Source: Actinospineispora acaciae DSM 45401 (lineage in GTDB: Bacteria; Actinomycetota; Actinomycetes; Mycobacteriales; Pseudonocardiaceae). From it: a stretch of 64,000 bases of DNA. Positions within the stretch are counted from its first letter, which is position 1. Each line of letters opens with the position of its first letter. The notes beneath the pieces were generated by a model, which was given only the letters and a program-made list of their open reading frames with translations, did no database searches and was not told the origin of the DNA. The DNA lies in NCBI RefSeq assembly GCF_000620785.1, contig NZ_JIAI01000006.1, forward strand, positions 186,001 through 250,000, read 5' to 3'. Positions 33,518 through 42,192 of the stretch are shown here, piece after piece. The position numbers and the translations under genes are program-made.

Positions 33518-33588
33518 CCGCACACCTACCTGGGGTACCGCACACCCCGCACCATGCGCGGTGCCCCAGCAAGCTATGCGGTGTGCGG
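33518..33588. repeat. Dispersed imperfect palindrome C1
   Basis: The segment 33524-33575 matches 54995-55046 at 48 of 52 positions. CTGGGGTACCGC pairs with GCGGTGCCCCAG, and CCGCACAC pairs with GTGTGCGG at the outer ends, with asymmetric bulges between. It follows the ddl stop directly and may terminate ddl. Confidence 0.75.
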
Positions 33589-33658
33589 TGCCGGTGGGGC
33601 ATGGGGGCATGCCGGGCGGGGGTTGGACAGGGGGCCGGCGGTTCGGTGTGCTGGGGGC

Positions 33659-34510
33659 ATGGCGCGGACGGCGGTTGTCACGGCGGGGACCCGGGGGATC
33701 GGCTTCGAGGTCGCGCGTGCGTTGAGCGATCGCGGGTATGCGGTGACGATCGTGGGGCGCAGCCCGGAGCACGGCAGGCAGGCCGTGCGGCGGATCGGTG
33801 GCGCGCGGTTCGTCAGGGCGGACCTGTCGGTGCTGGGCGAGGTGCGGGCGCTGGGGGAGCGGCTCGCCGAGCGGGGGCCGGTGGAGCTGCTGGTGAACAA
33901 CGTCGGCGGCATGTGGTCGAAACGGTGGAACACCGTCGACGGCATCGAGGCCAGCTTCGCCGTCAACCACCTCTCCGCGACGGTGCTGACCGAGGCGCTG
34001 GTCGACGCGGTGGCCGAGGGCGCTCCGAGCAGGATCGTGGACGTCACCTCGTCGTCGATCACGGTGGCGCTGATGGCGGGGACGCCGGCGTACGACGACG
34101 TCGAGGCGCCCGAGCCGTATTACGGTATTACGGCATCCGGTCGGGCGAAGCTCGCGCACCTCGCCTACAACCGGGAGCTGGCCGAACGGCTGCGCGGCAG
34201 CGGGGTCTCGGTGTTCGCCGCCGACCCCGGCCCGGCCGCGACCCCGAGCTCCGCCGAGATGACGCCCGAGATCCTGCCGCCCGCGCTGCGGCCACAGTGG
34301 GAGCAGATCCAGGCCCGGGTGACGGAGCGCCCGGCGGCCGAGGCGGCGCGCTCGGTCGTGTTCGCGGCAACCGACCCCTCGCTCGACGGCGCGACCGGGC
34401 TGGTCATCGACGCGGACTGCGCCCCGACGGACGCCCTGACCGGCGCGCTCACCCCGGACCTGATGGCCGCCGCGCGCGCCCTGACCGAGCGGGTCCTGAA
34501 GACCGCGTAA
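33659..34510 (+). CDS. Short-chain dehydrogenase-like protein (retinol-dehydrogenase type), atypical active site
   Basis: The 283-residue protein has the cofactor motif VVTAGTRGIGFEVAR and an NNVGG in place of NNAGG near residue 80. The usual YxxxK active site is not clear: the expected place reads ASGRAKLAHLAY, with Ser four residues before the Lys and two Tyr further upstream. An 8-base tandem duplication TATTACGG lies in that codon stretch. It may be a real divergent member or a damaged enzyme. It is co-oriented with the flavoprotein 10 bases downstream. Confidence 0.75.
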   Translation: MARTAVVTAGTRGIGFEVARALSDRGYAVTIVGRSPEHGRQAVRRIGGARFVRADLSVLGEVRALGERLAERGPVELLVNNVGGMWSKRWNTVDGIEASFAVNHLSATVLTEALVDAVAEGAPSRIVDVTSSSITVALMAGTPAYDDVEAPEPYYGITASGRAKLAHLAYNRELAERLRGSGVSVFAADPGPAATPSSAEMTPEILPPALRPQWEQIQARVTERPAAEAARSVVFAATDPSLDGATGLVIDADCAPTDALTGALTPDLMAAARALTERVLKTA

Positions 34511-34520
34511 CGTCCACTTC

Positions 34521-35954
34521 GTGGACCATGACGGCACGGCGACGGTGGTGGGCGGCGGACCGAACGGGCTCGCCGCCGCGGTCGCGCTGGCCGAGCGGGG
34601 TATGGCGGTCACCGTGTTCGAGGCGGCCGGGGAGGTCGGCGGCGGCGCGCGCTCCGGCGAGGCGCTGGTGCCCGGCCTGCTGCACGACCACTGCTCGGCG
34701 TTCCACCCGATGGCCGTCGGGTCGGCGTTCCTGGCCGGCCTCGACCTGGAACGCCACGGCCTGGCCTGGGCGTGGCCGGAGATCGACTGCGTACACCCGC
34801 TGGACGGCGGGGACGCGGGCGTGCTGTACCGCTCGATCGACGCCACCGCCGCCGGGCTGGGCCGCCGGGACGGGCGGCGCTGGCGGGCGCTGTTCGGCCG
34901 GCCTTCGGAACGGTTCGACGCGCTGAGCGAGGACATCATGGGGCCGCTGGTGCGGGTCCCCCGGCACCCGCTGGCGCTGGCCCGTTTCGGGGTGCCCACC
35001 GTGGCGCCGGGCGCTGCGCTGGCGCGGGTGTTCGCCACCGAGCCCGCGCGGGCGCTGTTCGCCGGCGTCGCCGCGCACGCGTTCCGGCCGTTGCACCACC
35101 CACTGACCTCGGCGATCGGTGTGGGCATCATCACCGCCGGGCACCGGTACGGCTGGCCGGTCGCGGTCGGCGGCTCCGGGGCGATCACGAAGGCGCTGGC
35201 CGCGCTGCTGGTCGAACTCGGCGGCAAGATCGAGACCGACGCGCCCATCACCGCCGGTTCCCAGCTGCCGCCCGCCGACGTGACGCTGTTCGACCTGGCG
35301 CCAGGGGCGGTCGCGCGCATCCTCGCCGACCGGCTGCCGGCCAGGGTCGCCCGCGCCTACCGCCGCTACCGGCACGGCCCGGCCGCGTTCAAGGTCGACT
35401 TCGCGGTCGAGGACGGCGTGCCGTGGACCAACGAGCACGCCCGCCGCGCCGGCACCGTGCACGTCGGAGGGCCACTCGCCGAGGTCGCGGCGGGGGAGCG
35501 GGCCGTCCACGCCGGGCGCTTGCCGGAGCGCCCGTTCGTGCTGGTGGGCCAGCAGTACCTGGCCGACCCGAGCCGCTCGGCGGGCCGGGTCCACCCGCTG
35601 TGGACCTACGCGCACGTGCCGCACGGGTACACCGGCGACGCCACCGAGGCGATCACCGCCCAGATCGAGCGGTTCGCCCCGGGGTTCCGGGACCGCATCG
35701 TCGCCAGCGCCTCGCGCACCCCCGCCGAGTTCGAGGCCTACAACGCCAACTACGTCGGCGGGGACATCGTGACCGGCGCCAAGGACGCGCGGCAGCTCGT
35801 GTTCGGGCCGCGCGCCACGCTCCGCCCGTACCACACCGGTGTCCCCGGCATGTTCATCTGCTCGGCGGCCACCCCGCCGGGGCCCGGCGCGCACGGCATG
35901 TGCGGCGCGAACGCGGCGCTGGCCGCCCTACGGCACCTGCGCCGCGTCCGCTGA
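34521..35954 (+). CDS. FAD-dependent amine/phytoene-desaturase-like oxidoreductase
   Basis: The 477-residue protein begins with VVGGGPNGLAAAVALAERGMAVTVFEA, the dinucleotide site of the CrtI/retinol-saturase group, followed by GGARSGE. The C-terminal motif PGMFICSAATPPGPGAHGMCG binds the flavin. Substrates range from carotenoids to amines, and none is suggested by neighbours. TAACGT lies 7 bases before the GTG start, so it may have its own leaderless promoter although it follows the SDR gene closely. Confidence 0.85.
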   Translation: MDHDGTATVVGGGPNGLAAAVALAERGMAVTVFEAAGEVGGGARSGEALVPGLLHDHCSAFHPMAVGSAFLAGLDLERHGLAWAWPEIDCVHPLDGGDAGVLYRSIDATAAGLGRRDGRRWRALFGRPSERFDALSEDIMGPLVRVPRHPLALARFGVPTVAPGAALARVFATEPARALFAGVAAHAFRPLHHPLTSAIGVGIITAGHRYGWPVAVGGSGAITKALAALLVELGGKIETDAPITAGSQLPPADVTLFDLAPGAVARILADRLPARVARAYRRYRHGPAAFKVDFAVEDGVPWTNEHARRAGTVHVGGPLAEVAAGERAVHAGRLPERPFVLVGQQYLADPSRSAGRVHPLWTYAHVPHGYTGDATEAITAQIERFAPGFRDRIVASASRTPAEFEAYNANYVGGDIVTGAKDARQLVFGPRATLRPYHTGVPGMFICSAATPPGPGAHGMCGANAALAALRHLRRVR

Positions 35955-35977
35955 CGCTTGATCGCTCGACCGCTGGC

Positions 35978-36892
35978 TCAGCGTCGAATACCGGGCGCCG
36001 CCGGCGGTGTGTCGGGCGTCGACGGCGGCGTACCGGGGGGCGGGATCGTTTCCGGCATGGCGGCCGAGCGCGCCGGAACGATCCGTCGCCAGGTTCCGGA
36101 AACGACGCGCACAAAGAAGTCGGGGAGCGGGTGATAGAAGAGTCCGTAGCCCGCGATCATCAGCGCGGCGAAGAGGACGAGATCGACGGCGGCCACGAGG
36201 TTCGGGCTGATGAACACGACCATGCCGAAGTGGAGAAGAACGCCGAGCTTCACCACGAGCGGCCGCAGCCGGGGCACCCACAGGCCGGTGCCGATGAAAA
36301 TCTCGACGGCGACGGAGCCGATGGCCATCGGCATGAGCAGGGGCATGATTCGGATCGAGTTGGGAGCGAACATCGACTGGAATCCCGCCCACGCCAGGAC
36401 GTTGCCCGACAGAAAGTCGATGTTGATCTTACTGAGGGCGGCGTAGATGTAGACGATGGAGATCTGCGCGCGCAACAGGTACACCGGGGGACCCCATACC
36501 TGTTCCGTCCCCGAGCCTCGGCGGCTGCGCGGGGAGAGCGCCGCGCCAGAGTCCGTGAGCGCCAGCATCAGCGCCAGCGTGGCGAGCATGTACGTGTGGT
36601 TCACGTAGTAGGCGCCGGTGATGAAGGCGAAGGTGGCGAGGCCGGCGACGAGGGCGGCCAGGCGGGTCCTGATCCCGAGCACGAGCAGGACGCCCGCCGC
36701 GACCATGGGAATCGTCAGAATTGCCCACGCCATGCGCGGCAGATCCGGCAAGAAGTCGTAGAGCGGCTCTGGGTCGGCGTAGAACAATGACTTACCGGCA
36801 TATTCAAGACCTTTGACGGCCACTGCCAGCCCGACGATGATGCGGAAGACGGCCAAGGGTCGGGCCGGTACCAGATCGGGCACTTTTAGCAT
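35978..36892 (-). CDS. HTTM-domain membrane protein
   Basis: The 304-residue protein has about eight hydrophobic segments. ARPLAVFRIIVGLAVAVKGLEY opens it and LLRAQISIVYIYAALSKIN marks the middle, both typical of the HTTM domain, related to the membrane part of vitamin K-dependent carboxylase. The C-terminal 40 residues are Pro/Thr-rich. It overlaps the upstream small gene by 7 bases. The function of bacterial HTTM proteins is mostly unknown. The gene is in a patch of lower GC than its neighbours. Confidence 0.8.
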   Translation of the reverse strand: MLKVPDLVPARPLAVFRIIVGLAVAVKGLEYAGKSLFYADPEPLYDFLPDLPRMAWAILTIPMVAAGVLLVLGIRTRLAALVAGLATFAFITGAYYVNHTYMLATLALMLALTDSGAALSPRSRRGSGTEQVWGPPVYLLRAQISIVYIYAALSKINIDFLSGNVLAWAGFQSMFAPNSIRIMPLLMPMAIGSVAVEIFIGTGLWVPRLRPLVVKLGVLLHFGMVVFISPNLVAAVDLVLFAALMIAGYGLFYHPLPDFFVRVVSGTWRRIVPARSAAMPETIPPPGTPPSTPDTPPAAPGIRR

Positions 36893-37212
36893 CGCTCACT
36901 CCTCTCTAGTCGTCCGTCCTGGTAGCGGATGACCGAGTCCACCTCGGCGTGCCTTTCGCAGAGCATCCGGAGTGTTTCGGGTCCGTAGTGAATCGAGCTC
37001 CACGGGCTTCCGACCTCGGCCGCGTCGAGCATCACCTTCTCGTTGCCGGGGGTGACCCCGACGTATCGGAAGACGCTCGGAACCGGAGTGTTGGCGTACA
37101 TGCTCCAGGCGAACTTCCTTGGCGGATCCGTCGTGACCAACAAGAACGCGGGAACGACGGCCTCGAGAAGGAATATCCCGAGGAGTAGCCGCTTGGCAAC
37201 GGTCCGTTTCAT
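36886..37212 (-). CDS. Small single-pass membrane protein, partner of the HTTM gene
   Basis: The 108-residue protein has one N-terminal membrane helix (RLLLGIFLLEAVVPAFLL) and a soluble outer part of about 75 residues. I do not recognise a family. It overlaps the HTTM gene, so the two are likely translated together and may form a complex. The DNA is less GC-rich than the surrounding genes, suggesting later arrival. Confidence 0.65.
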   Translation of the reverse strand: MKRTVAKRLLLGIFLLEAVVPAFLLVTTDPPRKFAWSMYANTPVPSVFRYVGVTPGNEKVMLDAAEVGSPWSSIHYGPETLRMLCERHAEVDSVIRYQDGRLERSERC

Positions 37213-37548
37213 TGTCAGGTCCTTCAGCGGTGTCGGTTCGTCCTCCTCCGGAGTCCAACCGCCCGCGTCGTCCGGAGATCATGCACGCAAGTCTCGGTCA
37301 AGGAACGGTGAGCATGATCACGTCAGGCGCCCTTCGCCGTGACGTTCACGCGTACCGACCCTGGCACTTCCGGAAAGGTATACCACGGTCCCCGCAGGTC
37401 ACGGCGGGAACCCCGATTCACCGTTTTGGGGTATAATTTGCGCCAACAACAATCGGCCGTCCGGCCGTGTCACTAGTCCGAAGTCGTTCGCAACACAAAT
37501 TTCGTTGCGAAATGGCATCGAAAAGTCGAACGTGCCCGTTCGGTTCGG
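37213..37548. other. AT-richer intergenic stretch upstream of the HTTM pair
   Basis: No gene is visible. It holds a TATAAT at 37432-37437 without a fitting -35 box or downstream gene, and a perfect inverted repeat TTCGCAAC-N9-GTTGCGAA (37487-37511). The repeat lies 38 bases past the end of the DUF3515 gene and may terminate it or be an operator for the HTTM pair. Confidence 0.5.
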
Positions 37549-38097
37549 TCAGCGGGCCGGGAGCGCGGCGCGCACCGCGTCCGAGACCGTCTGCACCGGC
37601 CCGGTGCCCAGCCCGCGCGGGACCGTGAGCGCCAGGTAGACGGGGCGATCCACGGCGATGAACGTGTCGCGGTCCGGCTCGGACAGCGACAGCCAGCTCA
37701 CCCCGTTGATCACGATGAGCGCCGAGGTGGGGGTCAGCTCGGGCGGGCGGGGCAGTCCGCAGCGCAGGATCACCGGCCGGGCGCGTTCGACGCCGGCCCA
37801 GGCCACGGCGCCCTCCGGGGCGGGGGAAGCGAGCGGGAGCCGGGGCAGCGGCCGGGGGCTCGCGGCGAGCTCGGCGGGCAGCGTGGCGAGCAGCCGGGCG
37901 CAGGACGGCGAGCCGGCGTCCGGGGCGTCCACCGGGGGCAGCGCGAGCGGGCCGGCGGGGGCGGGGGCCGGGGTCGGGGCGCCGTTCGGGCCGCGCCCCT
38001 TGGCGACCAGGCCCAGGACCACGGCGGCCAGCAGCAGCAGCACCGGCAGTACGAAGATCAGGATCATGGCCGGGTGCCGGCGGGGCGCGGTGCGCAC
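37549..38097 (-). CDS. DUF3515 family membrane protein
   Basis: The 182-residue protein has one N-terminal membrane helix (ILIFVLPVLLLLAAVVLGLV), a Pro/Ala linker, then an outer domain with paired cysteines (SPSCARLLATLP and VILRCGLPRP). It matches the actinobacterial DUF3515 family, usually found between ddl and thiL. Function unknown. It starts from GTG at 38097; an ATG at 38067 is possible. Confidence 0.85.
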   Translation of the reverse strand: MRTAPRRHPAMILIFVLPVLLLLAAVVLGLVAKGRGPNGAPTPAPAPAGPLALPPVDAPDAGSPSCARLLATLPAELAASPRPLPRLPLASPAPEGAVAWAGVERARPVILRCGLPRPPELTPTSALIVINGVSWLSLSEPDRDTFIAVDRPVYLALTVPRGLGTGPVQTVSDAVRAALPAR

Positions 38098-38138
38098 GGC
38101 TGTCGGCTCGGTGCTGGTTCCTGCTGGTTGCGTGCCGG

Positions 38139-38375
38139 TCAGGACAGGTGGACCACCGGGCAGGTGAGGGTGCGGGTGATGCCGGCGACGTTCTGCACCT
38201 GCGCGACGACCAGTCGCCCCAGGTTGTCCATGGTGTCCGCCTCGGCGCGGACGATCACGTCATAGGGGCCCGTCACATCCTCCGCGGACAGCACTCCGGC
38301 CAGCCCGGAGATCTCCGCCGCGACGGCGGACGCCTTGCCCACTTCGGTCTGGATCAGGATGTATGCCTGGACCAC
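38139..38375 (-). CDS. Stand-alone Lrp/AsnC ligand-binding (RAM) domain protein
   Basis: The 78-residue protein is just the effector domain of Lrp/AsnC regulators (VQAYILIQTEVGKASAVAAEI, then GPYDVIVRAEADTMDNLGRLV). It has no helix-turn-helix. Such proteins bind amino acids and form dimers or octamers. The gene lies between DUF3515 and thiL in many actinobacteria. The GTG start is at 38373-38375. It is transcribed away from thiL. Confidence 0.9.
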   Translation of the reverse strand: MVQAYILIQTEVGKASAVAAEISGLAGVLSAEDVTGPYDVIVRAEADTMDNLGRLVVAQVQNVAGITRTLTCPVVHLS

Positions 38376-38489
38376 AGTGTGCCCCTCTTCCGTACGTGGT
38401 GTCGCCTCTCGGGTAGGAACGACAGCGGGGAGAACGTACCGCGGCTCCCCGCGTCATCAGACACATGATCCGCTGAACGGAGCGTTCCC

Positions 38490-39503
38490 GTGGCCGACCG
38501 TGACCCCGCGCGCCCGGCCACGGTAGCCGATCTGGGCGAGTTCGGCCTGATCGCGCGCGTGACCGCCGGGCGCGTCCAGCCGCCCGGCACGCTGCTCGGC
38601 CCCGGGGACGACGCCGCCGTGCTCGCGACGCCCGACGGCCGGGTGCTGGCCAGCACGGACATGCTGGTGGAAGGGGTCCATTTCCGACTGGACTGGTCGA
38701 CTCCGGTCCAGGTCGGCCGCAAGGCGGCGGCGGTCAACATGGCGGACGTGAGCGCGATGGGAGCGGTGCCGACGGCGCTGCTGGTCGCCATCGGCTGCCC
38801 GCCGGAGACGCCCGCCTCGCTGGTGGAGGGGCTCACCGAGGGCCTGTGGGCGGAGGCGGCGGCGACGGGTGCCGGGGTGGTCGGGGGCGATGTGGTCTCC
38901 GCGCCCGAGGTGGTGGTTTCGGTCACAGTGCTCGGCGACCTCGCCGGCCGGAGCCCGGTGACCAGGTCGGGCGCCCGCCCGGGGGACGTGCTCGCGGTGG
39001 CCGGTCGCCTGGGCCGGTCGGCCGCCGGCCTGGCCGCGCTGTCGTCGGGCCGCCATGCCGCGGACGAGTTGGCCGGCGAGTTGGCCGGCGAGCTGGCCGA
39101 CGTGGTGGCCGCGCACCGGGTGCCGGCGCCGCCGTACTCCGCGGGCCCGGCCGCCGCCCGGGCCGGCGCCACCGCGATGATCGACGTCTCGGACGGGCTG
39201 CTCGCCGACGTCGGCCACGTCGCGCTGGCCTCCTCGGTGGCCGTGGACGTCCGCGCCGCCGCCCTGCCGGTGGCCCCCGAGCTGGCCCGCGCCGCCGCCG
39301 CCCTGGGCGCCGACCCGCTGCGCTGGCTGCTCACCGGCGGCGAGGACCACGCGCTGGCCGCCACGTTCCCGGCCGGCATCGCGCTGCCGGCGCTGCCCGA
39401 GGGCTGGACGCCCGTCGGCACCGTGCGGGCCGGCGCCGGGGTGACCGTGGACGGCGAGCCCTACGACGGCGCCGCCGGCTGGGACCACTTCTCCGCGCGC
39501 TGA
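38490..39503 (+). CDS. thiL: Thiamine-monophosphate kinase
   Basis: The 337-residue kinase makes thiamine diphosphate. GPGDDAAVLATPDGR near residue 35, the metal region STDMLVEGVHF, NMADVSAMGAVPTALLV, and IDVSDGLLADVGH are the family motifs. A 15-base tandem duplication encodes GELAGELA near residue 195, in a loop that tolerates length change. The GTG start at 38490 is chosen by homology. Its 3' end overlaps the C-terminus of the broken hydrolase on the other strand. Confidence 0.94.
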   Translation: MADRDPARPATVADLGEFGLIARVTAGRVQPPGTLLGPGDDAAVLATPDGRVLASTDMLVEGVHFRLDWSTPVQVGRKAAAVNMADVSAMGAVPTALLVAIGCPPETPASLVEGLTEGLWAEAAATGAGVVGGDVVSAPEVVVSVTVLGDLAGRSPVTRSGARPGDVLAVAGRLGRSAAGLAALSSGRHAADELAGELAGELADVVAAHRVPAPPYSAGPAAARAGATAMIDVSDGLLADVGHVALASSVAVDVRAAALPVAPELARAAAALGADPLRWLLTGGEDHALAATFPAGIALPALPEGWTPVGTVRAGAGVTVDGEPYDGAAGWDHFSAR

Positions 39504-40143
39504 CCGAGCAGCTCGCCGATCGCGGCGGCGACCTGACGGGGGCGGGCCTCCGGGAGGAAGTGCCCGCCGGGCAGCACGAGCGTGCGCGGGTCGGGAGCCC
39601 AGCGCCGCCACACCGCTTCCGGGTCGAACGGGAGCGCCACGCCGCCAGGGTCCTGCCAGATCGCCAGGGTGGGCGCGGTGGTCCGGCGGCCGGCATCCCG
39701 GTCGGCACGGTCGTGCTCGCCGTCGACGAACGCGCTGGCCCGGTAGTCCTCGCAGATCGCGCGCACCGCCTCGGGCCGGCGGGCGGCGGCCAGGTAGGCG
39801 GCCCGGACCTGGTCGGGGATGGTCGCGGGCTCGGGCGCCCAGGCGTCCAGGAAGTGCCCGAAGAACGCGTCCGGATCGGCCCGGATCATCCGTTCGGCCA
39901 GGTCGGTGGGCTGCGCGAGCAGGTAGAGGTGGAAGGCGAACACGCCGAACGTGCCGGACAGCGACTCCCACATGTCGACTGTCGGGATCACGTCGATCAC
40001 TCCGAGGTGGGTGACGACCCCGGGGTGGTCGAGCGCGGCGCGGAAGGCCACCAGGGCGGCCCGGCGCCGCCGTGGGCGACACGCAGCACGCGGCCGCCGA
40101 CGTCCACCGACCGCTCCCGGAGCCCGGGGATGGCGAGGTCCAT
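39461..40143 (-). pseudogene. Alpha/beta hydrolase (haloacetate-dehalogenase type), internal deletion
   Basis: Two frames together give one hydrolase. The N-terminus (from ATG 40143, LRERSVDVGGRVLRVAHGG) is in one frame; from about 40057 downward the C-terminal part (ALDHPGVVTHLGVIDVIPT to the PGGHFLPE catalytic-His region) is in another. The middle part that should hold the oxyanion loop and the nucleophile elbow is missing, about 200 bases by comparison with normal members. The rest is well conserved, so the loss is recent. It cannot be an active hydrolase. Confidence 0.8.
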
Positions 40144-40212
40144 GCCGACATGCTGGCAGCGGGGTCCGACAAGACCGCGCGAGCGCCGTTGACAGCGGAA
40201 AACCCACGAGGC

Positions 40213-40227
40213 TAATGTTCGACATCT
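40213..40227. promoter_or_regulatory. FadR-type operator-like site upstream of the isochorismatase gene
   Basis: TAATGTTCGACATCT matches the perfect palindrome at 54082-54096 at 11 of 15 positions. It lies 39 bases before the start codon of the downstream gene. I infer control by the GntR regulator at 54225. Confidence 0.5.
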
Positions 40228-40266
40228 GACAGCGACGTCCGCCGCCCTCGACACGAGGAGGAAGAC

Positions 40267-40971
40267 ATGAGCTCAGCCAGCAAGCCGTGGGCCGGCGTGA
40301 TTCCCGAAGAAGATCTCGCCGCGTTCGGGCGCGGTTTCGACGACCAGCACCGCCCGCTGACCGCCGGCGTCCGGCCCGCCGTGGTGGTCGTGGACATGAC
40401 CAGGGCGTTCGTCGACTCCGCCTACCCGACCGGCTGGAGCCCGACGGGCTACCCGGCGGTGCGGGCGAACGCGAGCCTGCTGGCCTCGGCGCGGGCGGCC
40501 GGGCTGCCGATCTACTTCACCAGGGGCTACCCGGAGCCGGACGCCGAGCTGCCGGCGGCCCAGCGCGGCCGGTGGAAGGTGAACCGCGCGCCCGCGCCGC
40601 TGCCGGAGGGCACCCCGCCGGGCGACGTGATCGTCGAGGAGCTGGCGCCGATGGCGGGTGAGATCGTCATCGACAAGGGCACCAAGCCCAGCGCGTTCTT
40701 CGGCACGCCGCTGGTCTCCTACCTGGTGCACAACGGCTGCGACACCGTGATCGTCACCGGCATGACCACCAGCGGGTGCGTGCGGGCCAGCGTGCTGGAC
40801 GCGTTCCAGTACAACTTCAACGTCATCGTCCCGTTCGAGTGCAGCGCCGACCGCAGCCAGATCTCGCACAAGGTCAACCTGTTCGACATGCACATGAAGT
40901 ACGCCGACGTGGTCAGCCTGGACGAGACGGTCGACTACCTCGAGAAACTAGGCACGCCAGGCGGTCAGTAG
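40267..40971 (+). CDS. Isochorismatase-family amidohydrolase (N-carbamoylsarcosine/maleamate amidase-like)
   Basis: The 234-residue cysteine hydrolase has the catalytic Asp in VVVVDMTRAF near residue 43, Lys in VIDKGTKPSAFFG near 137, and Cys in VTGMTTSGCVRAS near 177. The FFGTPL and SGCVRASVLDAF text resembles N-carbamoylsarcosine and maleamate amidohydrolases rather than isochorismatases. It would release ammonia from an amide. It faces the 12-gene operon, overlaps its last gene by 24 bases, and shares its operator type, so it may act on the same compound class. Confidence 0.82.
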   Translation: MSSASKPWAGVIPEEDLAAFGRGFDDQHRPLTAGVRPAVVVVDMTRAFVDSAYPTGWSPTGYPAVRANASLLASARAAGLPIYFTRGYPEPDAELPAAQRGRWKVNRAPAPLPEGTPPGDVIVEELAPMAGEIVIDKGTKPSAFFGTPLVSYLVHNGCDTVIVTGMTTSGCVRASVLDAFQYNFNVIVPFECSADRSQISHKVNLFDMHMKYADVVSLDETVDYLEKLGTPGGQ

Positions 40972-42192
40972 AGCCGTGGTGTCCGGGACGGTCAGGAGTG
41001 CGGTGGCCGCTTTGAGGACGGACTCGCCGTGGGCGCCGGCGCGGGCGGTGCAGTGGTCGTGGAAGTCGGGCGCGGTCCAGCCGCTGGTGTCGCCGTCGCC
41101 GGTCAGGGTGACGGTGCGGGCGTCGGCGAACACGAGGTCGAGGACGGCGGTGAGGTCGCCGAGGGCGGGGTCGCCGACCACCTCGACCGGGACCTCCGCC
41201 CTGGCGGCGTGGAAGGTGCGCAGCGCGCTGTGGGTGATGCCCTGGATGCTGGCGATCGACGCGGTGTCGCTGTCGTGGCCGTACGCGGCGGCGAACGGCG
41301 CGAGCCGCACCACGACCCGGCGCAGTTGGCCGTTCGGGGCGGGTGACGAGCGGAGGGCCTCGAAGACGGACTGGCCGTACATGGCGACCGGGTGTCGTTT
41401 GAACGTCACGCGGTGCACGGCGGCCGGCCGTCCGTCGGACAGCTGGGCCGAGCCGCCGAGCAGCGAGTACAGCCCGTGCCGGCCGGACAGCACGCCCGGC
41501 CCGCTGCCCAGGCCGGCCATCGCGGCGGACGTGGCGTACACGCCGGAGCCGGTGGCCAGCGCGGGCTGCAGCCGCCAGGCGTCGCCGTCGCCGGACACCA
41601 CGGCGAGCGGACCGCCCGCGCCGGAGGCGGCCAGCGCGAGCGCGTGCGCGGCGTCGGCGTCGGACAGTTCGTGCAGCAGCGCGGTGGTCGCGGCGGCGGC
41701 CAGCGGCGCGATCGCGGACGTCACCCGCCAGCCCCGGCGCGACACCTCGGGCAGCAGCGCGTCGGCGAGCAGGCAGCCGCACTCGTAGCCGCCGACCAGG
41801 GCGCGCAGCAGCTCGCGCCCGCGCACCGGGCGCCCGGCGGCGGCGCGCGCTTCCACCGCGGCCAGCGCGGGCGGGACGACGGCGAGGCCGGGGTGGGCGG
41901 CCACCCGGTAGGAGTCGTCGGTGAGCCGGGCGTGGGTCAGGAACGCGTTGGCGATCACCGCCGCGCCGCTGGCCCGGCCGCCGGTCAGGCCGGTCACCGT
42001 GCAGGGCCCGGGTTCGGCGGCGAGCGCGCGGGCGACGGTGAGATAGCGCTCGTCGCGGGCGGAGGCGATCATGTCGACCAGCGCGGCGGCCAGGCAGCCG
42101 GCGGCGCGGGCCAGGGTGTGCTCGTCGGCGGTGTCGGCGGCGCGGCGGGCCAGCCGCCACAGCTCGGCGGCGTCGTGCGGGGCGGCGGTCAC
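40948..42192 (-). CDS. MmgE/PrpD family protein
   Basis: The 414-residue protein matches the MmgE/PrpD fold of 2-methylcitrate dehydratase, cis-aconitate decarboxylase and iminodisuccinate epimerase: DSYRVAAHPGLAVVP, then KRHPVAMYGQSVFEAL. These enzymes act on small di- or tricarboxylates. It is the last gene of the 12-gene operon, coupled to the previous gene by GTGA. Active-site residues cannot be assigned without a close relative. It is shorter than PrpD (about 480). Confidence 0.8.
   Translation of the reverse strand: MTAAPHDAAELWRLARRAADTADEHTLARAAGCLAAALVDMIASARDERYLTVARALAAEPGPCTVTGLTGGRASGAAVIANAFLTHARLTDDSYRVAAHPGLAVVPPALAAVEARAAAGRPVRGRELLRALVGGYECGCLLADALLPEVSRRGWRVTSAIAPLAAAATTALLHELSDADAAHALALAASGAGGPLAVVSGDGDAWRLQPALATGSGVYATSAAMAGLGSGPGVLSGRHGLYSLLGGSAQLSDGRPAAVHRVTFKRHPVAMYGQSVFEALRSSPAPNGQLRRVVVRLAPFAAAYGHDSDTASIASIQGITHSALRTFHAARAEVPVEVVGDPALGDLTAVLDLVFADARTVTLTGDGDTSGWTAPDFHDHCTARAGAHGESVLKAATALLTVPDTTALLTAWRA

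Noticed and set aside
37432..37437. TATAAT box on the plus strand
   Set aside because: No -35 box at a proper distance and no gene on that strand downstream until thiL; treated as chance in an AT-richer patch.
38376..38489. Possible TPP riboswitch upstream of thiL
   Set aside because: The gap is only 114 bases and shows none of the conserved thi-box text such as CUGAGA; thiL is seldom riboswitch-controlled.
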